From the NCBI GenBank assembly GCA_020881915.1, contig JAJFPB010000005.1:372001-436000 (forward strand): DNA of 64,000 nt, given 5' to 3'. The translations under genes and the position numbers were made by a program. Position 1 is the first letter of the stretch, and every line of letters starts with the position of its first letter. The stretch comes from Paramyrothecium sp. XJ0827. Taxonomy: Eukaryota; Ascomycota; Sordariomycetes; Hypocreales; Stachybotryaceae. Below are positions 11,054-21,943 of this stretch, piece after piece. Under the pieces are notes generated by a model that did not search any database, was not told where the DNA came from, and was given only the letters and a program-made list of their open reading frames with translations.

Positions 11054-12002
11054 ATGAAGGGATTCCTTCTTATCGTGAGCCTTCTCGGGCTTGCGGCAGC
11101 TGACCAACGTTTGGTCAAGCGAGTAAGTACACAACCAGAGACATCAAACTGATAGAAACTGAAGCAGACAGGTCTCTGTAAGGAATAGAAGACCACCGTG
11201 AAAGCAGTCAAAACATTAACATGAGCTCAAAGGGAGAACCATGCAAACTCACATGCGTAGGTCGACCACCTCCATTCCCTGATTTGAAGTTACACTAACA
11301 ACTCTGAAAATTGCAGAGAAGCCTCATTGAACCGGTAATTGAGATAAGAACTCTAAGAAGAATCATTGTGCAGGGACTAATGCTTTTATAGGAGAATTGT
11401 GTAAGATGCCATCTTCTTGTCTGAGAGGAGCTGGCTGACTCTACGTCTAGCCCCCACCTTGCAGAATGGGGGAGTTTGGCTGCACAGACCTCCGTGGGGT
11501 GAGTTGAAAGGACAGTGACAGGCTTGAACTTCTGCTGATTTGTTAAGGGGGATTGCCGTGCTGCACACGATCTCCGGACCAAATGCGAAGTGGAGGGCCC
11601 TTGCCCCTACGGCCCGAGAGGCTGCATCGATAATGGAAGTGGCAGATACGATTTTCTTCCCCAAGGTATACATGACGGTCGCTGCACGACCGAGGAGGAT
11701 CTCTGCAACGAATGCCGCGGCGAATACGGGAAGACGTGCGACAATCATAACACTCAGCGTTGCTTGAGAGCATGCGTAAGTATACGTGTCCGACGCTCTC
11801 CCCAGTAACGCAGCAGCTAATCAGTACAAGGGAGAGGCTTGTCCTGGACCTGTCGCTTGCACGGCTTGTAGAGAACGAAACAAGGATGGTGATTGTTCGG
11901 ACCCCGAATCTGATCAATGCAGGACTAAATGTGTAAGTGTTGCACCAAAAAGAAGGGAACACAGCTGATATAATGGCAAAGAAATTCTTTTGCTCGATAT
12001 GA
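11054..12002 (+). CDS. small secreted cysteine-rich protein, eight phase-0 exons
   Basis: Exons: 11054-11122, 11233-11256, 11317-11334, 11392-11400, 11451-11498, 11548-11775, 11825-11932, 11982-12002. Every exon is a multiple of three and every intron is phase 0, with GTAAGT-like donors in most cases. The model gives 174 residues. Residues 1-16 are a signal peptide (MKGFLLIVSLLGLAAA). A dibasic KR, a Kex2-type site, ends exon 1. The rest contains 22 cysteines. Two successive blocks share the spacing C-x(5,6)-C-x2-C-x(7,8)-C-x7-C-x3-C (end of exon 6 and all of exon 7), and exons 2, 4, 6 and 7 each end on a Cys codon. Role unknown: an extracellular disulfide-rich protein, of the sort often used in host or microbial interaction. 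The three small exons (2-4) are the least certain part of the model. Confidence 0.6.
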
Positions 12003-12422
12003 GAAGTGGGCTGTTTCATAAAAGTGGCCCTCTCGGGGAGTCTCGTTCAATATTTTGTGCTTCCAGCCACTATTAGAAATCATTGTCTAGTGATTGCTTG
12101 GACCATATTGCCACTGAGCATGGTCTGGAGAGGTTCCTAATTGCAGAACAGCACAGGCTTTGATACAACAAACTGAATCAGATGACCTCAAAAGGTTTGA
12201 ATATTCCCTGACTGCTTCGGTTACATGTTCGTTTGACAGTTTGAAAATGAGCTCTGGGCCCAGCGGTAGTGACCCAAACTGCTTCAGCGTCCCAGCTTTG
12301 GTGCGAGCCGTGACGTTTAGCGAACAGGGGAGGATCAATGATCACATATCCCTCTTTGGGAGGAGAGTGACATATGTCCCTCAGCCACTTTAGTGTAACG
12401 AACAAAAGCACGGGACGACCAT
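12003..12422. other. convergent 3' region, no gene seen
   Basis: The spacer between the cysteine-rich gene and the O-methyltransferase, which point toward each other. Frames here are short and featureless. Confidence 0.5.
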
Positions 12423-13156
12423 TTACTGCCCTATGTAGACGGCAATACCAAGACCACCGGAGTAGGGAGCGTTGGTCATTTTGAACCCATTGCTCGGATC
12501 TTCTATGTATTCCAGCAAGTCCTTGTAGCCCTTCGCGGCCGACGTCAAATTATCCGTGACAATCATCGCTCCGACTCTCAGGCGATGCTTTACCCGAAGC
12601 AAAGCTGGTAAGGCCAATGGTGTCCAGACTGATTGCAGTAAGTAAAGCAGACAGTATAGCAGAGTCATGAAGGGGACCTACTGTCGAGCAACAGAAAATC
12701 AATCTGCTCTGGCAGGTCCGTCTCGAGAGTGGTTCGCAAATCGCCCTCTCTTAGCTCGATCCACGGCTCCACTTCAGGGCCGGCGATCTGCCAATGTTCG
12801 CGAGCCTTGGCGGCTTTCTTGGGCTCGTTCTCGGTGGCAATCACCTTACCTGGACCCCCTTGCTCCTGGGAGTTCTGCCCGACGGCGAGCGCAAGCCAGA
12901 TGGTGCTGACGCCGAAGGACGTGCCCGCCTCGACGACGAAGCGCGCCCGGGTCGAGCGGAGGAGGAGGTAGACGAGCGCGCATTTGTCAGGGTCGAGCGC
13001 GACGAACTTATCCAACGCCCATTCTATGGATCCTGATGTGCTGGTGAAAGGCTCCTCCGCCAGGGCTTGTGTATGAAGTTGGCGGAGGAGCTGGATGGTG
13101 GAGGGGCTGGCCTTGAGCGAGGCCAGCGCGGTTTCAATTGCGGAGGGGTTGGACAT
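12423..13156 (-). CDS. SAM-dependent O-methyltransferase-like protein
   Basis: Two exons (13156-12682, 12628-12423) encode 226 residues. The intron has a GTAGGT donor and a CAATCAG acceptor. The Rossmann-type SAM-binding core is visible: VVEAGTSFGVSTIWLA (motif I), VIATENEPKKAAKAREHW (acidic residue binding the SAM ribose), ELREGDLRTTL and FLLLD-WTP, with LRVGAMIVTDN as the later strand. This is the caffeoyl-CoA O-methyltransferase-like (class I) architecture, and the length fits. I chose the Met of MSNPSAIET rather than an upstream in-frame Met because the extra 43 residues look like untranslated sequence. It is the first of three minus-strand genes (methyltransferase, Zn2Cys6 regulator, PLP enzyme) that may work together. 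Substrate unknown. Confidence 0.8.
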
Positions 13157-13750
13157 GATGGAATACAGGTGTGATCCGAAGAAGAGAATGTGGATTCTGC
13201 GTCGAAAAAGGGTTCTCCCTAGGGAGTAGGTGTTCCTTTTGTACCTGAGGATTGTAGTCACAACAGCCGAAGCGCGGAGGTGCAAGACCGTGGGGTCGTC
13301 TCCGCATGGCGGAGGTAGAATTAGTCGCCCTGTTCTACTACGCTACAGTTGCTTGGTGTGTCCTACGCTGGCGGCACCAGCGGAACGAACGGGAAGCTTT
13401 GCCATGATTGGATCCGCCTGATCGCATTTACTTTCCCAACTTCTTGAAAGTGGGCCACGGCTGACCCTGCAAGCCATGTGTGTTTCCGATTCCTCAATCA
13501 GAGCAGACAACGTGGGCAAGATTATCCCGTTCTCGCTACACTATAGATCTGTCGTCATTACGTTTTAGACTGTGGCCTGTCGTCCGATGCCGGGCGAGAA
13601 GTATGGTTATGGTGTAGTGTTGCAACCATTCGATTTGAGTTACAAATCACGAGGCTGTAGCATTCGTAACTCCGACCCTTCACTCGGAAAAGGCGAGCCG
13701 GATGACCAGTATACCTCGTCCATGTACTAGAAACAATACAGGAAAGTCTG
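13157..13750. other. intergenic, promoter of the methyltransferase
   Basis: About 590 bp between the methyltransferase start and the stop of the regulator. No supported gene. Confidence 0.5.
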
Positions 13751-15420
13751 CTACACGAACCATGGAACTACAACCTGGCTGTTCACCAGACCCAACCAGC
13801 TGTGTTTTCCTGAGCCACCCACGTCGGCTTTCAAGTCGCTTTGTTTCCAGACAGCCTCGATAATTCTACGCATGACATGGACGTTCCCAACGCCTCTCTG
13901 GCTATCCATCTCGTCCAATATGCCAAGAATCTTCATTCTCTCCACTTCGTGGTGGGACTCGCATGCTACTACAAACACGGGCCAAGGCCCCGTAGCTACC
14001 TCTAAAGTCCCCAGGGCTTTCCAACATTGTGTAAGATAGTCTTCTCTGCGAGATTGATCGTCATCCAATGGAACTGCTCTTTGTAGAAATAAGAGAGCCA
14101 CAAGGCGGTAGAGTTCTGCTTTTGCCATGGCCCGGGTATGGATGAATGTCGTCGCATGGCCCGTTTCGTCATCATCCAGGCGTTGGCTTAGATTTTGGAG
14201 TCTCATCTCGATATTCATCCTTTCTATAATAATGTCACGCGGCAAATTTTCAGCCGTCAAATCCTGACTTCGCAACCGTAGTGCATTGATCTGATGGATA
14301 ATGTCGAAAACCTCGATTGAACAGCCCAAGCAACCTACAATCTGCAGCCAGTCAGTGTGCTGAAGCTGGTGACTTGGAAAGCCTTACAGAGATATAATCA
14401 ACTGATGATGCTGTCGCTAGTAGTGGTGAGACCAGGTCGTCATGGCCAAGTAATGTTTGTTGAGTACATTGCCCAAGAACAGCATAGTACAGGAACCAGT
14501 TCAGCAGAAACCGACAAGGTAGACGTGGTTGTTTCCTTGACATTACGCCCTTTAGAAGGTTTTTTGCCCCATTCAAGTGCACGTGGAAATGACCTTCCCC
14601 TTCGTCAAAGACCTGTAACATGTCAAACACCGTGCCAGAGCGACATGACTTGCTTGTGATACCCACACTGTACATGCACAGCATCAGAGATGCGGCGAGG
14701 CAAGATTCCAACACCATGTCTAGTGTATGAGTCGTGGCGTTTGCGAGAGACTCGGACAACCCACGAAGCGCCATAAACTTGTATGGCAGGGCACTAGCCG
14801 GGCCAAGATGGTGATATGCCGAAATGGCAAGCATTGTTTGAAGGAGTGCCCGGCTCGGTGCGTCTCTAGAAGAAAGCGCCATTGGTAGTATCTCTGTCCG
14901 AAACCCATTTTGAGATTGTGTCGTGGAGCACATTGGAGCTATGATCCTTTCATCTAAAAACCCCGTCAGCGGTTGGATCCGGACATGACGGGTTTGTTTC
15001 ACTAACAGTAGCTCAAGAGGGTCGCCTCTTCGCCTTGAATAAGATGGTATGGTGTTGGTGCATACTGGATCTGTTTTGTGGTTTTGGCAAGAAATGAGGC
15101 GACGGACCGATTGTTCTTGGCGAGCGCAATGTCCTCTACCGTAAAGTTGAGGAATCGGACGTCGCTACCCCTTACAATAGCATTGCCCGCAGTGGGTCTC
15201 GGCAAGACTTTGCGGTTCTCATTGGACTTCTCACCACCGAGCCAGACTAGTCTGAGACCATATCCCAGGCAGTCTCGGCCTGTCCGGGTGCAGTTGCTGC
15301 ACGCTGGGATAGCCCGATCACAGCCGATCTTTCGTTCTTCGCGTCGGTCAGCCTATATCGTTAAGGAACTTTCACAGTTCACGCACTTTTGCATGTCCAA
15401 CAGCCTCGACTAGCCTTCAT
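13751..15420 (-). CDS. Zn2Cys6 transcription factor with Fungal_trans_2-type domain
   Basis: Four exons (15420-15387, 15336-15007, 14953-14388, 14341-13751) give 506 residues with consistent phases. The binuclear zinc cluster is split by the first intron and is restored only with the acceptor at 15337: GCWTCKKRKIGCDR then AIPACSNCTRTGRDCLGY, giving perfect C-x2-C-x6-C-x6-C-x2-C-x6-C spacing. The middle region has YYERIIAPMCSTT and FRTEILPMAL, followed by LLQTMLAISAYH, the helical regulatory region seen in Fungal_trans_2 proteins. It should be a nuclear DNA-binding regulator. Its position between a methyltransferase and a PLP enzyme on the same strand suggests it controls them, which is inference. 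No frameshift or internal stop is present. Confidence 0.85.
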
Positions 15421-15713
15421 AATACACTAGCAACGCTGTTTCTGCCTCAAATAGCGGGCTTGCAGACTGCCTGTTCCATAATGACGGTCGGACTTGTTAA
15501 GTTCTACCCCGCTTCAGGAATCGAGTCATCGGACATCCGACGTTCGGAGCGGTCCAACTCTAGTGAAACTATGTATCATTTCATTTTTCACACCTGTGGC
15601 AGTTGTGAGTCAAATTAATTTGATGGTATTGATAGCGTGCTGGAGAGGGAAGGCAGACAGAGTGGCCATGCTAGAAATCTAATTCTGAAGAGTCGCTGTT
15701 GTAATATGTCCTT

Positions 15714-16682
15714 TCATGTTTCCGCAAACAATGACCCCGTCAAATATTTCATCCCAGTGTCACAAGCCACGGTAACCACTTTCTTTCCCGGGCCTAACTC
15801 TTCCGCAAGGCGAACCGCTGCGGCGACGTTGAGTCCTGAAGACGTTCCTACCAAGAGGCCTTCTTCCCTGGCGAGGCGGCGGCACATGTCGCGGGCGTCT
15901 TCCTCGTGGACGGTGCGTGACTCATCGTAGAGTTTGCGATCCACGTGCGCGGAGATGAACCCGGGTGCAATACCATCGACGCCGTGTGAGCCCTTCTGCC
16001 CTTTGGTTAATAGTGCCGCTTCACTTGGTTCGAGGAGCACGACGCGGGCTTGCGGCATCTGGGACCGCAATACGCTCGACACGCCCATCGTCATGCCCGC
16101 AGTTCCAAATGCGCCGCAAAATGCATCGAACCCGTCCGGAAACTGCTTAATCAGCTCGTGGCCGATCGCAGCGTATCCTAGAAGTGCATCACAATTGCAG
16201 AATTGGTCTGTGTGCAGGTATTCGGCCCCCTTGCCCAACTCGATTGCGCGACTCTTCATGGAAGACATCAGTTCCGCTGTCGCTTTCCCTGATGGACTGT
16301 GAGTCACATCAAGCGCCGCCCCGAACGCCGTCATAGTACGCAGCTTCTCTTCCGCATATGCGTCAGATGACAAAGCCATGAATTTGTAGCCTTTCACGGC
16401 ACAGACGAAAGCGAGAGACGAGCCCGTGCTGCCGCCGGTGGCCTCGACAACACTCATGCCGGGCGTGAGATCTCCACGGCGTTCTGCTTCTTCGACCATA
16501 GACTTGGCCATTCGGTCCTTATAAGAGCCTGTCGGACTCATGAACTCGAGTTTGACGTATACTTCAGCACAACCTTCGGGAACGACTCGTCTTAGTTGCA
16601 CCACGGGTGTGTTGCCGATTGTGTCCAAGATGGAAGAGACGGGCGGAGGGCTCGCTGACATCATGGTGGTTACAGTCAGCAA
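15714..16682 (-). CDS. cysteine synthase-family PLP enzyme
   Basis: An intronless frame of 322 residues. Family hallmarks are clear: GNTPVVQLRRV near residue 23, the PLP-lysine segment SPTGSYKDRMA near residue 50-60, the substrate loop EATGGSTGSSLAF near residue 80, the glycine-rich FGTAGMTMGVSSVL near residue 195, and GTSSGLNVAAA near residue 282. It belongs to fold-type II beta-replacement enzymes (O-acetylserine sulfhydrylase or cystathionine beta-synthase catalytic core). It lacks the CBS-domain extension and has no mitochondrial presequence. Primary cysteine synthesis is one possibility. A dedicated copy beside a regulator and a methyltransferase could instead serve a specialised pathway. 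Alternative starts at residues 7 and 8 (MMSAS) are equally plausible. Confidence 0.9.
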   Translation of the reverse strand: MLTVTTMMSASPPPVSSILDTIGNTPVVQLRRVVPEGCAEVYVKLEFMSPTGSYKDRMAKSMVEEAERRGDLTPGMSVVEATGGSTGSSLAFVCAVKGYKFMALSSDAYAEEKLRTMTAFGAALDVTHSPSGKATAELMSSMKSRAIELGKGAEYLHTDQFCNCDALLGYAAIGHELIKQFPDGFDAFCGAFGTAGMTMGVSSVLRSQMPQARVVLLEPSEAALLTKGQKGSHGVDGIAPGFISAHVDRKLYDESRTVHEEDARDMCRRLAREEGLLVGTSSGLNVAAAVRLAEELGPGKKVVTVACDTGMKYLTGSLFAET

Positions 16683-17472
16683 AGGTGGTTAAATAATGTG
16701 CAAGATGCCGAAAACTCGGTGAATGGCAGTGTCGACGGATCCCTTTTCCAGTAATGGCTCGGTGACATCGAAAGTTTCGGCTGCTCTTATAACATGCGAA
16801 TTCTTCTGGCTCCTATTTGCGGATATTAACGTTGCTGTTTTTTGAGGTCGGTTAGGTGTTGAAACCCCACATCTGATCGCAAAGTCTTCCCCATCCCACT
16901 GTTAGCCTCGGCGCTACTGGTTCTTGTCCGACTCTCCGATGTGTAATATGGTCAAACCCGTCCGCTAGACCTATTGCATATGAATGGGACCGTTCCACAT
17001 TACGTTGTAGAAAGCTCTACGCCAAACGAGCAAGTAGCGAGAACTACAGTCACGCGTCGGGTTTCAGAACCTACCACAGCGGCTTCCCGAGACAGCAGCT
17101 TCGATGCTTCCGGATCTAGGCTTTTCTTTTCGTACTTTATTGCTGCTATGTCTTCCAAGTAATCCGTGATTGCTCATGATACCCACAATTGCTTCCCTTG
17201 AACTTTCAAGGGATAATCAGAACGGCCTTGCTAGAGATGTTGCTCGAACAGCCAAGTACCTTGATGCTTGGGGGAGATTATAAACCCCGCAGACTCACAA
17301 AAAATGTTTACAATCATCAAATGGATGTAAAAGGGTCTAAAGCAATCTTTGACCTGCTCAATCAGAAGGGTTGGACACCACAGACCCGATGCGATACGTT
17401 GCGTCGGAGCAGAGCTCGTGACCCAGATGGCTGCAATAACCAAGCCAATGCCATTTCATCATTGCCATCTCC
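16683..17472. other. intergenic, no gene seen
   Basis: About 790 bp holding the PLP enzyme promoter. The small frames at 16974-17162 and 17189-17503 show no family signature. Confidence 0.5.
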
Positions 17473-18159
17473 TCATATAATAAACATCTCTCTCATCTGT
17501 TGAGCATTGACCCTTTTCCCTTCACGTCTCAAGTGAAAATATAAAACGGGTTTGCAATCAAAATTCACATCCTGTAAAGCCAGCGGCCAATATTCAAGAC
17601 CATCAGCACATATAATCTGAATTTGCCGTAGACGAGTAAACTGTGTCAGTTGATGCCTCTGGGAGGAACGGAAGTCATCGTCGTAATGACCTTCGAAGCG
17701 AAGGCGTTGAATCATTGGCTTCTCCGCTTCAAGGTAGTCGAAGTAGATGGACGTGATGGAGATCATATCTATCTCAAAGTTGACCCACGTATACCGGGGC
17801 GCTGTGCCAATCGTAAAGGCGCGCTGGTATAGTGATGTTTTCGACACGCAACGGCGAGCTTCGCTACAAGCGTGCAGAAGGGCGGGCGGTCGAACGTTTG
17901 AGGAAACGCACTAAAGCGGGCACCTGGACTCGGTCTCGAACAACCATTGAATCTGGTCCATGGATGCCATTTCGAAGCGTATCTCGACGATCCGAGGGTT
18001 GGCTTCTGCTGCGAGTTCCCATATTTGTGCGCGCAACTCAGCGGGTAAGCGGGAGAAAGGGTGAAATTTGGTTCTTCTCTTGGGCATGCCGGGCGCGTAA
18101 ACCGTGCTCTGCGAAGCAGATTGGTAGGCAGATGGTGTCTTCCCAGCAAATCCCGCCAA
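17473..18159 (-). pseudogene. 2EXR-domain protein with one internal stop
   Basis: One frame of 229 codons is broken only by TAG at 17911-17913. The N-terminal part has the 2EXR signature (KFHPFSRLPAELRAQIWELA followed by NPRIVEIRF). The part after the stop resumes in the same frame with PPALLHACSEARR, the second conserved 2EXR element. A 60-nt GT..AG stretch would remove the stop in frame, but it would also delete this conserved element, so I prefer a nonsense mutation. CAG-to-TAG is the change expected from C-to-T mutation, but a single event is not proof of RIP. The function of 2EXR proteins is unknown. The start could also be the internal Met at MPKRRTK. Confidence 0.6.
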
Positions 18160-18751
18160 ATAGTCGCTCTTGTTGCTTGATCACAAATTTCACAATATCG
18201 AACTGGCGTGCGCAGCTGGGAAGACACGTAACAAAAGTCAAGGATTGTTGGTTGTTGGATGCATGCCCCGGCAACAGCCAAGGATTCCTTAGTCCCAGCT
18301 ATTGGGGCATCGAGTAGCCCAAGAACCCGATCAATTCACCCTAGAAGCTTCTCATGCCTTTTACAATTTATTTACAATATTAGAAAGGCAAATCTGAAGA
18401 ATTTACCAAAACGATTCATACCACCAAATAGCAGTCTCTAGTTATTAATCCATTTGAACGTCTGTTTGTTTGAGAACAAGCGCTGGAACATGTTGATCCC
18501 AGTCCGTATGTGCCAGGGGCAACCCTGAATATCAACGTAGCAACGCATTGTGGGTGCGCTTTCGGGGACTGAGTTGAGCTTTACACTAGTCGGCAGGCAG
18601 AGACCATATCTCTGTGGTGTACAGTAAAGTCTTATGGAGAGGCAAGTCCCGTCTGGCCACGCAATGAATCAGTGTAGCTTGTGCAGGGGCTCGAAGATTT
18701 GGATGCAAACGTAAGATAAGATATATTAAAGGAAGAGGAAGTACAACAAAC
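18160..18751. other. intergenic, no gene seen
   Basis: Spacer between the 2EXR remnant's 5' end and the lipoxygenase stop. Nothing recognisable. Confidence 0.5.
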
Positions 18752-20570
18752 TTAGACGCTCAAAAAGAAAGGGATTTTACTTGGGTCCATGCCCGTCCAG
18801 ATGAATGGCATGCCCTGGCTCAGACCATCCCTGTCAAACTTACGCCCGTCTATCTCCCGACCAATCCTACCCATGTCCTCGATATACTTGCTATTAGCAT
18901 GGGAGATCCTGGAGTTAGTCCCCGCCAGTAATGCATCGCTGTTAAACATGTACTGCGTGGTTTGTTTCTTTTCGATAACCTGAGGGCGGTTGAAACGGGC
19001 CAGCAGTGAGATTTGCTCGATGGATTTCTGTTCATTTGGCAGCCAGGGAAGGAGGCTCTCGATGCCGCCCTTCTCTGTAGGAATAGGGGCATAAAGAGAT
19101 GCCGGGTGCAACGGCAGCACGCCTGAAGTAGTAACAGGCTCGCCTTGGTTTAGAACGTGGTGAGAGACACCCGTCAGCCATGCCATATGCGACAAGACAT
19201 CGATCAACTCCCTGCGGGTCTTGAACTCGTGGGGAAAGTCAATGACTTCGGCCGGGCCGTTGGCTTCGGCGAGCCACGCCTGCAGTTCCGTGTCCCTGCG
19301 CACCTCCTTGTCGGACTTGTAGGTCGACTTGACAAAGGTCTTGACAAACTCGCGGATGGTCTTGATAATTTTGGAGCCATCTTCATAGAATGGGAAATCC
19401 GGTAGCTTCGGTCCATACGTGGCATCAATCAGTCCTCGGACTCGGAGGTTGGACTCGAAGTAGTTTGTCTTGAATGGGCCAGCGACAGTAGGGTAGAAGT
19501 CAGCAGCGAAAACCCGCACCCACTGACTGGAGAATGCAAAGTTTTGATCGAACAAACCACCGGGGTTGAACAGGATTCGCTCTCCAATCGGCCGAATGGC
19601 ATAGGCCTGGTACATCACGCGGTCGAGCAAAGCCAGCACGGGATGACGGGCACTCAACGTCCTGATAGCGGCGAGGTAGACAATCTCAGCGACTGCGTGC
19701 GAGTTGGCAAGGTGGTAGATTTGGCTGTGGAACAGATCATTGACGTTGAACATAATTTTAGCAAGGAGCCAATCGTTCGGCTCATCCAGCGGTGTGTAGA
19801 CCAAATCAGAGCCAACATTGGTTTTGATGGCGATGGGCAGCAGCTGGTTCGAGCGCTTGTCGAGGTAGAAGAGCGCAGAGCAAGCCGCAGCGAAACGGCC
19901 AGGCTGGGCTACATACTCCTTTTGGTAGCTGTGATCGGCTACGAAAAGGCGACCCTTCTTATGGAGCGAGGCAAGCGTGGTGCTGGTGAGCTTCTTGACG
20001 ACTCCACCATCGACCTCGAATGGCAATTCATCATCGGTTGGGTGAAGGCGCTGCAAGATGTAAGGGTTGACGGAAAGACGCTCCATGGCAAAGAGCAAGT
20101 CTGACGTCAAGTTGCCGAAGATGCCCTCGGCGATACCATCTGGAACCGTACCCCTCCATTGCTCGTTATACAGTACGGCATAGTCTTCAAGTGTTCGAAG
20201 GCCTCCGTGCTATATTCGAAGTCAGCAGATGCATCAGTGTACAGAAACGGGCGATACTTGCATCTTGGATTGCCTTCGTGGCTGCTACAGCTTCTCTGGC
20301 CGCGGCTTGCTGCACGGAAGCCGAATCATTCGCCCACTGTCTCTGATCCCGTACGGAAATCTCAACACCGAGCGGACCGGTCGGGTAGAAGGAGGTCTCC
20401 CCAATCAAGGAAGGGCCATAGAGAATGTCGGCCTGTTTCTGCTCAATCTCTTGCCTGCGGAGAGTTTGGTGCTCCTCAGGATCATGTTGAGGCAAAGTAT
20501 ACTTGATATCAGATGGCGCAGCAGCAGCAGCAACGGCCGCTACAGTCAAGAGTGCCTGCAGAAAATGCAT
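18752..20570 (-). CDS. secreted manganese-type lipoxygenase
   Basis: The enzyme would oxygenate polyunsaturated fatty acids to hydroperoxides outside the cell. Two exons (20570-20258, 20202-18752) give 587 residues, close to the roughly 600 usual for fungal Mn-lipoxygenases. The start at MHFLQALLTV gives a signal peptide; an upstream in-frame Met at 20609 would spoil it. The metal site is visible: the His cluster HSQIYHLANSH (His263, 268, 273 in this model), HHVLN (His452 and Asn456 spaced by four as in the fungal enzymes) and a C-terminal valine as the last residue (FFLSV). The conserved DWLLAKIMFNVND precedes the first His cluster. No lesions are seen. Neighbouring genes do not indicate a pathway. 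Manganese rather than iron is inferred from the fungal subfamily resemblance and the secretion signal. Confidence 0.88.
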
Positions 20571-21943
20571 TTTGCGTCTCGGAACTACACAAACGAATGG
20601 CTTGGACAAGAGGGTTCACATCATCTTCGGAGGATCTCGCTTCCTTTTCAACAATCGCTAAGGGGTGCCACGAGGTACCAGTGGCTTGGAACACAGGGCT
20701 GGCCGAGGTCAGCCTGGCTAATGGCCCTCTTAGCTGAGCACGCCCGGTTGCCAACCTTCAGGCACTGGCATCCGGATTACCCGTCTTATTGGTTCAAAGG
20801 ATGCATAAGGCGGCCAATGAGGCGCGTCCCAAAGTGCGGCCGCGGGTGACTAACGGTGGAGCTGAAGTCCTAGTCGAGCCATGTCTTATGCTAAGCCTGT
20901 GATGCGACGAGATGTTGGTGCTTTCTAGGGCAATGCCTGGTGCGGGCTCTGAAAGAAAGCCTACCACACTGAATTTTGATTCCTCGGCTCTCACATCATC
21001 ATGGGGCGGTGCGTCATCATCCCCGGCCCGACCACACCCTCATGTGGGAAGTGTACTGTGTTGGTTCGAAACTTACTCTTTTCACTGCTTGTTGCCTTTT
21101 GGAGCTCGAGCCACCGTCGAAAAAAGGAAATTCAGGATACGACATTTCAACCAATAGTTTCAGTCCCACCAGCCTGGTCATGAGCAGGCTGCAACAAGAG
21201 TTGGTGCGCGGTGGCTTGATCATCAGGCGTAGGCTGCAGCCCATGACCCTGCTACTGTCCCATCGAGGCTGAACGTGCGTCACTCGATTGCTTGGACTAT
21301 TGCAATTGCACAAGTTGCACAGACTCGGTCCATTCCCGAGCATCAGCTTATCAGCATGGCTTTTTATTGGAGCGCAGGGAAATGACGGAGCTACAAGATG
21401 ACCAAGTTTGGACGAAAGACGCCGCCGAGGTGTATATTTTGTCTGGATTCGGTTGCATTTTTCACCCAAACCCGTGCCGAATCGAGATGCAGCCATTGCC
21501 TCGATACTGAGAATTAATCGAGACTCCAGTATGGATCATGTTTATATCATGATCGGTGGGACTGAGTGGCTCGTGTGGATGCGTACATGTCGAGCCCAGG
21601 TTGCAGCCACACATGTCTGATGCCGATTCATTATGCACAAGATGGTCTTCTCATGAAAGTCATTTCGAAGTTGACCCGAGACCTCGGGACGAGCGCGGAT
21701 GTTGTCTCGCTTATACGGGCACCTTGATGGGCGAAGGTTGCTTGTATCGTGAAAACAGGAAAGAAGTCCAACAGCGAGCCGCTCGCTCTACCCGTGCAAT
21801 GAAAGGTAATGGTTCTCCAAGGCAGTCGTCAATATCGGTGCTTTCACACTCATCACAATACGGCGGCCGCAGTCTTTTCGCTCCGCTTGGATCATCCATC
21901 ATCAGCAGCAGCATCCTCTAGACCACTGCAGCAGTTCTCGATC
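20571..21943. other. divergent intergenic region
   Basis: Nearly 1.4 kb between the lipoxygenase (minus) and the next gene (plus). No frame is convincing. Two promoters should lie here. Confidence 0.5.

Noticed and set aside
17911..18159. The 2EXR gene as a normal spliced gene
   Set aside because: A 60-nt GT..AG segment removes the stop but also removes the conserved second 2EXR element, so a real intron is unlikely.
19544..20104. A 186-codon plus-strand frame
   Set aside because: It overlaps antisense the lipoxygenase, and no domain is visible.
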